From Corynebacterium sp. 13CS0277 (GTDB lineage: Bacteria > Actinomycetota > Actinomycetes > Mycobacteriales > Mycobacteriaceae): DNA of 64,000 bases. This document shows positions 37,320-46,243 of the stretch, one piece after another; the stretch's first letter is position 1, and each line of letters begins with the position of its first letter. Under the pieces are notes generated by a model that ran no database searches, was not told where the DNA came from, and saw nothing but the letters and a program-made list of their open reading frames with translations. A program made the translations under genes and the position numbers. The stretch covers positions 1 to 64,000 of the forward strand of contig NZ_PPDL01000003.1 of NCBI RefSeq assembly GCF_002994655.1, written 5' to 3'.

Positions 37320-37376
37320 CCACGGGCCGCACCCTCTCAACAGTCACACGACTGGGGGTGCGGCCCGTGGTTTTTT
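37320..37376 (+). terminator. Intrinsic terminator of typA
   Basis: A 15-bp perfect stem (CCACGGGCCGCACCC and complement) with an inner CAGT/ACTG pairing, followed by six T. Strong. Confidence 0.93.
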
Positions 37377-37844
37377 GCATTTTCAGGCGGTGTAGCTCCC
37401 CGGGGAGTGCGCTGTCGCCGGGGAGGAGGCTGCGGGGGGTCCACGTCTCTATGCATCGCCGGGGATACGTCCGGCGGGGGAGATGCGTACACGGCCGCGC
37501 ATAAATACGCGATGAAGAATAGATAAATATCACGTTAAGATTCTTCATCAGGGGTACCCGCCCGCGCGTTGTCTGACCAATCGGGGGTAGTGGATGGCCG
37601 TGTGCGCACCCCTGGTTGTGGGCTGGCTCGCAGGGTGCTGAACCATGCTGTCTGGCGTCCGGTGGGGTGTGGTTGACGTGCAGAAATGTTGCGCATGTGC
37701 GGGATTCGTCCGCTCCATTCGTCTGATGTCTGCCCGGCCGCAGTGGAGGCTGTGTGGGAGTGATGCGGGCAGTTGGCGGTGGGGGAGGTGTGCGCTCTGG
37801 GGGTGATGCGAAAAGTAACGATTTGGTAACACTCCTCATAAAAA
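37377..37844. other. Non-coding region before the opp promoter with an AT-rich inverted repeat
   Basis: About 470 bases without a gene. The segment 37495-37550 is markedly AT-rich for this genome and holds the inverted repeat listed separately. Confidence 0.5.
37511..37549. repeat. 10-bp perfect inverted repeat in an AT-rich island
   Basis: GATGAAGAAT (37511-37520) and ATTCTTCATC (37540-37549) flank a 19-base AT-rich spacer. Possible operator pair or cruciform. It lies 134 bases after the typA terminator. Confidence 0.75.
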
Positions 37845-37889
37845 TTGAGATGCGTGACCGCCATCGCATCTATAGTGGAGTCACTCCAC
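37845..37889 (+). promoter_or_regulatory. Promoter of the opp operon with a palindromic operator
   Basis: TTGAGA at 37845 and TATAGT at 37871-37876 are a plausible -35/-10 pair, though the 20-base spacer is long. A perfect palindrome GTGGAGT-C-ACTCCAC (37875-37889) overlaps the -10 end and start site, where a repressor would block initiation. The leader to oppA would be about 220 bases. Confidence 0.5.
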
Positions 37890-38109
37890 CGCGCGGGTGG
37901 CCCCACCTCCCGCGCGGCCCCAGAGTGGGGCCCGCCGCCTCACCCGGCGCTCATACGTTCCGCCCATCCCTGCCACCGTTTCCGGCAGGGTGCGGCACGC
38001 GGCCGTCACATTCGGCGGGCATGGCCCACGGGGTGCTCCCCGGCCGGGGAGTGCCACACAATTTTTCACTTGAACGTCTTTATCCTAGGAAGACACGAGA
38101 AGAACCCTT

Positions 38110-39708
38110 ATGTCGAAGACCAAGATTCTTGCCCCCGCCGTCATCGCGGCACTGTCCCTGAGCGTGGTGGCCTGCTCCAACGACTCCGGCTCCTCCAGCG
38201 CCGATGGCGCCGCCGGCGGCAGCAACTACGTGCTCGTCAACGGCTCCGAGCCGCAGCGCCCCCTGGTGCCCGCTGACATCAACGAAACCGGCGGCGGCCG
38301 CATCGTCGACGAACTGTTCGCCGGCCTGATGTACTACGACGCAGACGGCAAGCAGCACGAGGACCTCGCCGAGAAGATCGAGACCGAGGACAACCAGACC
38401 TTCACCATCACCGTCAAGAAGGGGCAGAAGTTCTCCGACGGCACTGAGGTCAAGGCCGAGAACTTCGTCAAGGCCTGGAACTACGCCGTCGCCAACGACC
38501 TCATGTCCGCCTACTTCTTCGAGCCGATCAAGGGCTACGAGGAAGGCGTGGAGTCGATGGAAGGTCTGAAGATCGTCGACGACTACACCTTCACCGTGGA
38601 GCTCGCGCAGCCGGAGGCGGACTTCCCGCTGCGACTCGGCTACTCCGCGTTCTTCCCGCTGCCGGATGTCGCCTTCGAGGACATGGAAGCCTTCGGCGAG
38701 AACCCGGTGTCCAACGGCCCCTACACCCTGGCCGAGTGGAACCACGACGCTGACGCCCTCATCATCGCCAACCCCGAGTACAACGGCCCCCGCAAGGCAA
38801 AGAACGACGGCGTGAAGTTCGTCTTCTACCCGAAGATGGACGCCGCCTACGCGGACCTGCTCTCCGGGCAGTTGGACGTCCTCGACGCCATCCCGGCCTC
38901 TTCCTTCGCCTCCTTCGAGTCCGACCTGGACGGCCGCTCCGTCAACCAGCCGGCCGCCGTGTTCCAGTCCTTCACCATCCCGGAGCGCCTCGAGCACTTC
39001 GCCATGGACGAGGAAGGCAACCTCCGCCGCCAGGCCCTGTCGATGGCGATCAACCGCGAGGAAATCACCTCCAAGATCTTCGACGGCACCCGCACCCCCG
39101 CCGAGGACTTCACCTCCCCGGTGATTGCCGGCTTCGACGGCAAGATCCCCGGCAACGAGGTGCTGTCCTACAACCCGGACAAGGCCAAGGAACTGTGGGC
39201 CAAGGCTGACGCCATCAAGCCCTGGAGCGGCACCTTCCAGATCGCCTACAACGCCGACGGCGACCACCAGGGCTGGGTCGATGCCGTGACCAACAGCATC
39301 CGCAACACCCTCGGCATCGAGGCCGAAGGCAAGCCCTACCCGGACTTCAAGTCCTTCCGCGACGACATCACCAACAACACCATCACCACCGCCTTCCGCA
39401 CCGGCTGGCAGGGTGACTACCCGGGCCTGGGCAACTTCCTCGCCCCGCTGTACGCCACCGGCGCCTCCTCCAACGATGGCCAGTACTCCAACCCCGAGTT
39501 CGACGCGAAGCTGAAGGCCGCCGCCACCGCCGACTCGGTGGAGAAGTCCAACGAGATCTACAACTCCAGCCAGGAGATCCTCTTCGCCGACCTGCCGGCC
39601 GTGCCGCTGTGGTACTCCAACGTCACCGGCGGCTGGGCTGACACCGTCGACGGCGTGGTCTTCAACTGGAAGTCCACCCCCGAATACCACGACATCGTCA
39701 AGAAGTAA
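38110..39708 (+). CDS. oppA: Oligopeptide ABC transporter substrate-binding lipoprotein
   Basis: A 532-residue extracellular peptide-binding lipoprotein (SBP_bac_5 family). The signal peptide ends in LSLSVVACSN (lipid-attached Cys at 22). Family landmarks include GGGRIVDELFAGLMYYD, TFTITVKKGQKFSDGTEVKAENFVKAWNYA, NPVSNGPYTLAEWNHD, LRRQALSMAINREEI and the C-terminal LPAVPLWYSNVTGGWADTVDGV. ATG 38110 follows a purine-rich AGAAGAA. It is the first gene of the opp operon, with permeases after a 325-base gap. Peptide length preference cannot be predicted. Confidence 0.94.
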   Translation: MSKTKILAPAVIAALSLSVVACSNDSGSSSADGAAGGSNYVLVNGSEPQRPLVPADINETGGGRIVDELFAGLMYYDADGKQHEDLAEKIETEDNQTFTITVKKGQKFSDGTEVKAENFVKAWNYAVANDLMSAYFFEPIKGYEEGVESMEGLKIVDDYTFTVELAQPEADFPLRLGYSAFFPLPDVAFEDMEAFGENPVSNGPYTLAEWNHDADALIIANPEYNGPRKAKNDGVKFVFYPKMDAAYADLLSGQLDVLDAIPASSFASFESDLDGRSVNQPAAVFQSFTIPERLEHFAMDEEGNLRRQALSMAINREEITSKIFDGTRTPAEDFTSPVIAGFDGKIPGNEVLSYNPDKAKELWAKADAIKPWSGTFQIAYNADGDHQGWVDAVTNSIRNTLGIEAEGKPYPDFKSFRDDITNNTITTAFRTGWQGDYPGLGNFLAPLYATGASSNDGQYSNPEFDAKLKAAATADSVEKSNEIYNSSQEILFADLPAVPLWYSNVTGGWADTVDGVVFNWKSTPEYHDIVKK

Positions 39709-39757
39709 CCTGCGCCCCTTAAGCGGCGCCGGTCACCGGCACACACGCCCCGCGCAC

Positions 39758-39813
39758 CCCCACCACCACACCACCTCCTCCGGCCCCGCCCGCGCGAGGT
39801 ACCGGTGGTGGGG
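39758..39813 (+). terminator. Inverted repeat between oppA and oppB, possible attenuator
   Basis: CCCCACCACC (39758-39767) pairs with GGTGGTGGGG (39804-39813) over a 36-base loop, followed by a pyrimidine-rich run. A partial terminator here would favour oppA over the membrane subunits. Confidence 0.5.
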
Positions 39814-39825
39814 CGCCTGCGGGGC

Positions 39826-39935
39826 TTGTGTTGTGTCTTCTCCTCTTCATCTCTTTTTTCTCCTCTTTCCCCCATAGACTGCTTCTCTTTTTCTTTCCCC
39901 TTTCCCTCCCCGCTCTCGTCACCCCCTCCTTACTG
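39826..39935 (+). other. ~110-base pyrimidine tract before oppB
   Basis: An almost uninterrupted C/T tract (only a handful of purines around CATAGACTG) lies between the inverted repeat and oppB. In RNA it would be an unstructured C/U-rich segment resembling a Rho-loading site. It contains no gene. Confidence 0.6.
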
Positions 39936-40033
39936 TCGCGTGCGGCGTTGTCGCGCCGGCCCCGGGGGTGGCCTGGGGGCGGGGGTGGACGTGTTTCTGA
40001 TTTTCCCTGTGTAGAAAGGAGGCCTTGATCCTC

Positions 40034-40960
40034 ATGGCTCGCTATATTGCCCGCCGCCTGTTGCAGATGATCCCGGTCTTCTTCGGCGCGACGCTGCTCA
40101 TCTACGCCATGGTGTTCCTCATGCCTGGCGACCCGGTCCAAGCCCTGGGCGGCGACCGTGGGCTCACCGCGGGTGCCGAGGCCCGCATCCGCGCCGAATA
40201 CAACCTCGACAAGCCGTTCATCGTGCAGTACCTGCTGTACCTGAAGGGCATCCTCACCCTGAACTTTGGCACCACCTTCTCCGGGCGCCCCGTCCTCGAG
40301 GTCATGGCGCACGCCTTCCCCGTGACCATCAAGCTGGGTGTCATGGCCCTGCTGTTTGAGGCGTTCTTCGGCATCCTCTTCGGCGTGTACGCCGGCTGGA
40401 AGCGCGGTGGCTTCTTCGACTCCACCATCCTGCTGGTCAGCCTGTTCGTCATCGCCGTCCCGAGCTTCGTCATCGGCTTCGTGTTCCAGTTCGTCGTCGG
40501 AGTGAAGCTGGGCTGGCTGCCGCCCACCGTCGGCGCGACGGTGAGCGTGCGCACCCTGCTCATGCCCGCACTCGTGCTGGGGGCGGTGTCTACCGCCTAC
40601 GTCATCCGGTTGACCCGGCAGTCGGTGAGCGAAAACCTCTCCGCCGACTTCGTGCGCACCGCCCGGGCCAAGGGGCTCAAAGGCTCGACGGTGATGGTGC
40701 GGCACGTGCTGCGCAATTCGCTCATCCCGGTGGTGACCTTCCTGGGTGCTGATCTCGGCGCGCTCATGGGTGGCGCGATCGTCACCGAAGGCATCTTCGG
40801 CATCAACGGGGTGGGCGGGCAGATGTTCCGCGCCATCATCAAGGGCGAACCGACGACCGTCGTGAGTTTCGTGACGGTGCTCGTGTTGGTCTACATCGTG
40901 GCCAACCTGCTCGTTGACCTTCTCTACGCCGTACTCGACCCGAGGATCCGCTATGCCTAG
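40034..40960 (+). CDS. oppB: Oligopeptide ABC transporter permease OppB
   Basis: A 308-residue inner-membrane permease with six segments. Landmarks are ARYIARRLLQMIPVFFGATLLIY, the substrate-path motif MPGDPVQALGGD, and the EAA loop for ATPase contact: DFVRTARAKGLKGSTVMVRHVLRNSLIPVV. Start: AGGAGG at 40017-40022 lies eleven bases before ATG 40034, whereas the TTG at 40025 is too close. Its stop overlaps the oppC start by eight bases, giving tight coupling. Confidence 0.95.
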   Translation: MARYIARRLLQMIPVFFGATLLIYAMVFLMPGDPVQALGGDRGLTAGAEARIRAEYNLDKPFIVQYLLYLKGILTLNFGTTFSGRPVLEVMAHAFPVTIKLGVMALLFEAFFGILFGVYAGWKRGGFFDSTILLVSLFVIAVPSFVIGFVFQFVVGVKLGWLPPTVGATVSVRTLLMPALVLGAVSTAYVIRLTRQSVSENLSADFVRTARAKGLKGSTVMVRHVLRNSLIPVVTFLGADLGALMGGAIVTEGIFGINGVGGQMFRAIIKGEPTTVVSFVTVLVLVYIVANLLVDLLYAVLDPRIRYA

Positions 40961-41942
40961 TGATGCCACTCCCACGCCGCGCACAGCGCCGAAGACCCCG
41001 CCGCGGGTGTTGCCGGGCCAGGAGCGCTTCGTCGCCGAGACCGACGAACAGGGCCTGGGCGCGGTCGACGCCGTCGCCGACGATTCCGCCCCCGCCTCCC
41101 AGTGGGCGGAAGCCTGGCGCTATGTTCGCCGCCGCCCCCTGTTCTGGGTGTCGGCCGCCATGATTCTGCTCGTGGTGCTGCTGGCCATCGCCCCGGGGCT
41201 GTTCACCCACACCGACCCGCGGTTCTGCGAACTGAGTAAGTCGCTCGCGCCCGCGGAAGCCGGCCACCCCTTCGGCTTCGACCGACAGGGCTGCGACATT
41301 TACGCCCGCACCGTCTACGGGGCGCGCGCCTCCGTCGCGGTCGGCGTGCTCGCCACCATCCTGGTGGTGCTCCTCGGCGGCGCGATCGGCGCGCTCGCCG
41401 GCTATGTGGGCGGCGTGTTGGACGCCGTGCTCTCCCGCATCACCGACATCTTCTTCGCGGTGCCGTTCGTGCTCGCCACGATCGTGCTCATGCAGATGTT
41501 CAAAGAGCACCGCAACATCTTCACCGTCGTCATCATCCTGGCGGCCTTCAGCTGGGTGAACATCGCCCGCATTACCCGCGGTGCCGTGATGAGCGTGAAA
41601 AACGAAGAATACGTCACCGCCGCCCGCGCGGTCGGGGCCTCCCGCCGGCACATGCTGCTCAGCCACATCCTGCCGAACGCGTCCGCGCCGATCATCGTCT
41701 ACGCGACGGTGACCCTCGGCACGTTCATCGTCACGGAGGCCACCTTGAGCTTCCTGGGTATTGGCCTGCCGCCGACGGTGGTGAGCTGGGGTGGGGATAT
41801 CTCCAACGCGCAGGCGTCCCTGCGCACCCAGCCGATGGTGCTGTTCTACCCGGCGTTCGCGCTGGCGTTGACGGTGCTGAGCTTCATCATGATGGGTGAC
41901 GTGGTGCGCGACGCCCTCGACCCGAAGTCCAGGAAGCGATAA
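40953..41942 (+). CDS. oppC: Oligopeptide ABC transporter permease OppC
   Basis: A 329-residue permease pairing with OppB. After a hydrophilic N-terminus (~residues 1-65, Pro/Ala/Asp-rich) the first helix is PLFWVSAAMILLVVLLAIAPGLF. The OppC-typical segment HPFGFDRQGCDIYARTVYGARASVAVGV follows, then the EAA loop EYVTAARAVGASRRHMLLSHILPNA and FLGIGLPPTVVSWGGDI. ATG 40953 overlaps the oppB end. Three bases separate its stop from the ATPase gene. Confidence 0.95.
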   Translation: MPSDATPTPRTAPKTPPRVLPGQERFVAETDEQGLGAVDAVADDSAPASQWAEAWRYVRRRPLFWVSAAMILLVVLLAIAPGLFTHTDPRFCELSKSLAPAEAGHPFGFDRQGCDIYARTVYGARASVAVGVLATILVVLLGGAIGALAGYVGGVLDAVLSRITDIFFAVPFVLATIVLMQMFKEHRNIFTVVIILAAFSWVNIARITRGAVMSVKNEEYVTAARAVGASRRHMLLSHILPNASAPIIVYATVTLGTFIVTEATLSFLGIGLPPTVVSWGGDISNAQASLRTQPMVLFYPAFALALTVLSFIMMGDVVRDALDPKSRKR

Positions 41943-41945
41943 CCC

Positions 41946-43745
41946 ATGACGAACACCCCAGATACTCCTGACACCACGGGCGCATCCGACTCCGCCGCGC
42001 AGGCGGTGCCCCGCCCCCTGGTGGAGCTCAAAGACCTCTGCGTCTCCTTCACCTCCTCCACCGGCGTCGTCGACGCCGTGCGGGAAGTCAACCTCACCAT
42101 CTACCCCGGCCAGTCCGTCGCCATCGTCGGCGAATCCGGCTCCGGTAAGTCCACGACCGCCATGGCGCTCATCGGGCTGCTCCCCGGCACGGGAAAAATT
42201 ACTTCCGGGCAGGTGCTGTACGACGGCACCGACATCACCCACATCCCGGAGGCGCAGATGCGCGCCTACCGTGGCGCGGAGATCGGCCTGGTGCCGCAGG
42301 ACCCGATGAGTAACCTCAACCCGGTGTGGCGCATCGGCACCCAAATTAAGGAGTCGCTGCGCGCCAACAACATCGACCTGGGCGGCAAAACCGCAGACGA
42401 ACGCGTCGCAGAGCTCCTCGCCGAAGCGGGCCTGCCGGACCCGGCGCGCCGGGCGAAGCAGTTCCCGCACGAGTTCTCCGGCGGCATGCGGCAGCGCGCG
42501 CTCATCGCGATGGGGTTGGCGGCCCGCCCGCGGCTGCTCATCGCCGACGAGCCGACCAGTGCGCTCGACGTGACGGTGCAGCGGCAGATCCTCGACCACC
42601 TGGAGGGGCTGACCCAGGAACTCGGCACCGCGGTGCTGTTCATCACCCACGATTTGGGTCTGGCCGCCGAGCGCGCCGAGCACCTCGTGGTCATGCACCG
42701 GGGTCGCGTCGTCGAGTCCGGGCCCTCGGTGGAGATTCTGCGCAGCCCCCAGCACCCGTACACCCGTCGCCTCGTGGAGGCTGCGCCTTCGCTGGCGTCG
42801 GCGCGGATCCGTTCCGCCCACGCTAAGGGCCTGGAGGCTGCCGACCTGCTCGTCGACCACGCCCGCGACGTGCCGCGCGTCGATGGCCGCAGCGCGGCCG
42901 CAGCAGCCACGGCCGCCGATGCGGCCGCCCCGGAGCGCGACAAGGGTGTCGTCATCCGCGTGGAGAACCTCACCAAGGATTTTGAGATCCGCGGCGCGAA
43001 GAAGGGGAAGAAGACCTTCCGCGCGGTCGACAACGTCAGCTTCTCCCTGCCCATTGGGCAGACGCTGGCGCTCGTCGGCGAGTCCGGTTCCGGCAAGTCG
43101 ACCGTGGCGAACATGGTGCTCAACCTGCTGGACCCCACCAGCGGCAAGGTGTTCTTCCACGGCACCGACCTGTCGACACTCGGCCGGCAGGAGCTGTTCG
43201 AGATGCGCCGTAAACTCCAGGTCGTCTTCCAGAACCCCTACGGCTCCCTGGACCCGATGTACTCCATCTACCGCTGCATTGAGGAACCCTTGGCGGTCCA
43301 CAAGGTCGGCAACCGCAAGCAGCGCGAAGCGCGCGTCGCGGAGCTGCTCGACATGGTGGCCATGCCGCGCAGCGCGATGCGGCGGTTCCCCAACGAGCTG
43401 TCTGGCGGCCAGCGGCAGCGCATCGCGATTGCCCGCGCGCTGGCACTCAACCCGGAGGTCATCGTCCTCGACGAGGCGGTCAGTGCCCTGGACGTGTTGG
43501 TGCAGAACCAGATCCTGCACCTGCTCACCGACCTGCAGCACCAGCTGGGGTTGAGCTACCTGTTCATCACCCACGACCTGGCGGTCGTGCGGCAGACCGC
43601 CGACCAGGTGGTCGTCATGCAGCAGGGCAAGGTGGTGGAATCCGGTGATATTGATCAGGTCTTTGATCACCCGGCGGACCCGTACACCGAGAACCTCATC
43701 AACTCGGTGCCGGGCCTCGGCATCACTTTAGGTGGCGGCCTCTAG
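41946..43745 (+). CDS. oppD: Oligopeptide ABC transporter ATPase, OppD and OppF fused
   Basis: A 599-residue protein with both ATPases in one chain. The OppD half has Walker A GESGSGKST (62-70), signature FSGGMRQRALIAMGL, Walker B LLIADEPTSALD and H-loop FITHDLG. The OppF half repeats these with GESGSGKST near 379, LSGGQRQRIAIARAL, VIVLDEAVSALD and FITHDLA. Note DEAVSALD instead of DEPTSALD, which keeps the catalytic Glu. Each half ends with a peptide-transporter C-terminal segment (SPQHPYTRRLVEAAPS; HPADPYTENLINSVPG). A linker of ~35 Ala-rich residues joins them. Fusion gives a fixed heterodimer. Hairpin terminator after the stop. Confidence 0.94.
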   Translation: MTNTPDTPDTTGASDSAAQAVPRPLVELKDLCVSFTSSTGVVDAVREVNLTIYPGQSVAIVGESGSGKSTTAMALIGLLPGTGKITSGQVLYDGTDITHIPEAQMRAYRGAEIGLVPQDPMSNLNPVWRIGTQIKESLRANNIDLGGKTADERVAELLAEAGLPDPARRAKQFPHEFSGGMRQRALIAMGLAARPRLLIADEPTSALDVTVQRQILDHLEGLTQELGTAVLFITHDLGLAAERAEHLVVMHRGRVVESGPSVEILRSPQHPYTRRLVEAAPSLASARIRSAHAKGLEAADLLVDHARDVPRVDGRSAAAAATAADAAAPERDKGVVIRVENLTKDFEIRGAKKGKKTFRAVDNVSFSLPIGQTLALVGESGSGKSTVANMVLNLLDPTSGKVFFHGTDLSTLGRQELFEMRRKLQVVFQNPYGSLDPMYSIYRCIEEPLAVHKVGNRKQREARVAELLDMVAMPRSAMRRFPNELSGGQRQRIAIARALALNPEVIVLDEAVSALDVLVQNQILHLLTDLQHQLGLSYLFITHDLAVVRQTADQVVVMQQGKVVESGDIDQVFDHPADPYTENLINSVPGLGITLGGGL

Positions 43746-43762
43746 CTGGCACATCTGCCCGA

Positions 43763-43816
43763 CACACGCGTCCACGGTCCATGCACGACGGTGCATTGGC
43801 ATCGTGGGCGCGTGTG
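43763..43816 (+). terminator. Hairpin terminator after the opp operon
   Basis: Outer arms CACACGCG/CGCGTGTG enclose an inner hairpin ATGCAC-GACG-GTGCAT, starting 18 bases after the stop. No strong U-run, so efficiency is uncertain. Confidence 0.55.
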
Positions 43817-43937
43817 CTGTGTGTCAGGGGGTGTGAAGGGGTGTGGTGGGGCGCGCATCCTGTGGGGTTGCTGTGCGCGCACCCGCGTGGCGCGTGGTGC
43901 GGCGGGGTGCCGTTGCCGGTTTGGTAGTAGTAGAGCA

Positions 43938-45938
43938 ATGAGCAGCGCTGTGAATCGGGCGACCACCGGCCGCAGAAGCACCCGCAGGCGTGCCCTGCCC
44001 GTGGCGGCAGTGGTGCTGTGTGTGTCGCTTGCGGCCGGGTGTGCCGCCCGCCCGGGACCGGCCCCGGTGGTCGACCCGGGGCAGATGACCCGCCCCGCCC
44101 GCGCCGAGGCGGAGGCGACGCCGACGCCTGTGCCCGCGCCCAGCCGCCACATCGTGGTCGGTATTGACCAGCTGCATGGGGGGTTTAATCCGCACCTGGC
44201 GGCCGATGACGATACTTTGACCCGCACGGTTGCCCGCCTGGTGTTGCCGAGCGCCTTCTACGACGGGGTGCTCAACCGGGATTTGTTGAAGGGGGCGGCG
44301 GTGGTGCCGGCGGCCCCGGGGGCGGCGATGACGGTGCGCTACGTCATTGCGCCGACGGCCCAGTGGTCGGACGGCACCCCGATCACGGGCACGGACTTCG
44401 CCTACCTGGCCACCCAGGCCTCCACGCAGCCGGGGGTGGTGGATGCGGCCGGCTATCGGGCGATCTCCGAGATCCGGACCTCCCGGGGTGGCAAGACGGT
44501 GGAGGTGGATTTTTCCACCCCGGTGAAGGACTGGACGGGGCTGTTTGCCAACCTGCTGCCCAGCCACCTGGTGCGCGTCCTCGACGCCCCCTTTGATCAA
44601 GTCCTCGCGGAGACCATCCCCGCCAGCGGCAACCTCTACCAGGTCACCACGGTGGACCGGGCGCGCGGGCGGGTGACGCTGTCGCGCAACGATCGCTTCT
44701 GGGGGGCGGCGACTGCCGGCATTGAGACAGTGGACTTTGTGGCGGTGCGCGCCACCGTCGAAGGCTCGGAGATGCTCCGCAGCGGGCAGTTGGCGGCCGC
44801 GGACCTTCGGCCCCAGGAAACCTCCGCCGAATCGTATGCCCTGGTGCCCGGCAGCCAGGTCCGCAGCTACGAGCAGCAGGCCCGCCTGGACGTGGACTTC
44901 TCCACCACGAGTGATGTGTTGTCCTCCCGGGATCTGCGGGCCGCCGTCGCCAGCCTCATTGATGTGCCCCTGGTGGCGCGGCTGGCGGCGGGGCGCACCC
45001 GCGATATTCAGCCCGCAGCCCCCTGGCCGGGCCTGGTGACCGCCACCGGGGTGCCGGACGTGGATGCCGCCGCCCAGGCGGATTCCACCCCGGGGCAGCC
45101 CACCACCGCCGTAGAGAACCTGCGGGCGGTCACCACGAACCGCAAACTCGTCATCGCCGCCGATGCGGCCGATACTCAGGCGGTCGCCGCCGCATTAACG
45201 ATCGCGGATGTGCTGGCCGCGGCCGGGGTGCAGGCCGCCCCGAGTTTCAGCGATCCGGCGAGCCTGCGGCGGGCCCTGGCGGACGGCACCGTCGACGCGG
45301 TGGTGGGGTGGCATCGCACCACGCCCACGCCGCTGGCGCTGGCGAGCGAATTCCAGTGTGAGCAGCTCACCCCGCGCCGCATGCACGCCGACCTGCCCAC
45401 GGAGCCCCGCGGCGCGGCCGGGCGCACGGACGCCAGCGCCGACACCGCCGAGGGTGGCGCGGGGGTGGACGGCGCGGGCGCGCCGGCGGCGACCCCCGCC
45501 CGGGAGCTCACCGACCCGCAGGGTGCGGCCGGGGACGACACCATCGACCCCAGTGAATCGGCGGTCGCCACCGACATCAACACCGCTGAGACTGCGCGTA
45601 CGCTGCGGCGGACACCGAGTGGGTTCTGCGACCCCCAGGTCGACCAGGTTGTCGCGGATCTGCTTGCCGGGGACGTCACCCTGCCGCAGGCCCAAGCACA
45701 GCTCAGCGAGGTGGCCGGTAGGGAAGTGCTCTCCGTGCCGTTGTTTGTGGAGCGTCGCCTGCTGGTGACCTCCCGGGAGATCCCCGGCGCCCCGGCCGAC
45801 GTCAACGAGTGGCCTTTGCTGCTGCCCGCCGGCCCCCTGGCGGGTGTTGCAAGCTGGGGTGTCACGCCAGCGGCACCTGCCACCACCGCACCTGAGTCGA
45901 CCGCACCCGCGTCGACCACGCCGTCACAGAGTTCTTAA
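43938..45938 (+). CDS. lpqW: LpqW-like lipoprotein (SBP_bac_5 fold)
   Basis: A 666-residue lipoprotein of the solute-binding fold but without transporter genes of its own. In mycobacteria and corynebacteria LpqW controls flux between phosphatidylinositol mannosides and lipomannan/lipoarabinomannan. The signal peptide ends CVSLAAGCAA. Landmarks are IVVGIDQLHGGFNPHLAADD, VRYVIAPTAQWSDGTPITGTDFAYLA and the C-terminal FCDPQVDQVVADLL and VPLFVERRLLV. A Gly/Ala/Asp-rich low-complexity insert lies at ~490-545. ATG 43938 follows TAGTAG by seven bases. The order typA-(opp)-lpqW-mshB supports the name; ligand unknown. Confidence 0.86.
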   Translation: MSSAVNRATTGRRSTRRRALPVAAVVLCVSLAAGCAARPGPAPVVDPGQMTRPARAEAEATPTPVPAPSRHIVVGIDQLHGGFNPHLAADDDTLTRTVARLVLPSAFYDGVLNRDLLKGAAVVPAAPGAAMTVRYVIAPTAQWSDGTPITGTDFAYLATQASTQPGVVDAAGYRAISEIRTSRGGKTVEVDFSTPVKDWTGLFANLLPSHLVRVLDAPFDQVLAETIPASGNLYQVTTVDRARGRVTLSRNDRFWGAATAGIETVDFVAVRATVEGSEMLRSGQLAAADLRPQETSAESYALVPGSQVRSYEQQARLDVDFSTTSDVLSSRDLRAAVASLIDVPLVARLAAGRTRDIQPAAPWPGLVTATGVPDVDAAAQADSTPGQPTTAVENLRAVTTNRKLVIAADAADTQAVAAALTIADVLAAAGVQAAPSFSDPASLRRALADGTVDAVVGWHRTTPTPLALASEFQCEQLTPRRMHADLPTEPRGAAGRTDASADTAEGGAGVDGAGAPAATPARELTDPQGAAGDDTIDPSESAVATDINTAETARTLRRTPSGFCDPQVDQVVADLLAGDVTLPQAQAQLSEVAGREVLSVPLFVERRLLVTSREIPGAPADVNEWPLLLPAGPLAGVASWGVTPAAPATTAPESTAPASTTPSQSS

Positions 45939-45977
45939 ACCTCCCCCGGCGCCGGTGGCGTTGGTGGTGGGGGAGGT
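45939..45977 (+). terminator. Hairpin directly after lpqW
   Basis: ACCTCCCCC (45939-45947) pairs with GGGGGAGGT (45969-45977), starting at the base after the stop codon. No U-run. It may be a terminator or 3'-end stabiliser. Confidence 0.5.
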
Positions 45978-46243
45978 ACCCGCACGAGGTGCGCCGCGAG
46001 GCCACGCGCGGGCGGATGCGGCTGCGGCGGGTAGCCTGTACACCGAGACACTCCCCGGGGATGGTCGCCGCAGGTAGCCCCTGGGTCCTTGTTCCCGTGA
46101 GGTCAGTGCCCGTGCCCGTGGAGTCGCACCTGCCTGAAGCGCTGCGCGGGGGTGTGTGCTGTGCTGTTGTTGTCGTTGTCTTGGTTGTCTTGCAAGCCGT
46201 CGCGCCCTGTGAGGGGTGCGCCCGTGACGTGGAGTTTTTTTCG

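Noticed and set aside
40839..43670. A 943-codon minus-strand frame across oppC and oppDF
   Set aside because: Crosses several well-supported plus-strand genes and has no recognisable domain.
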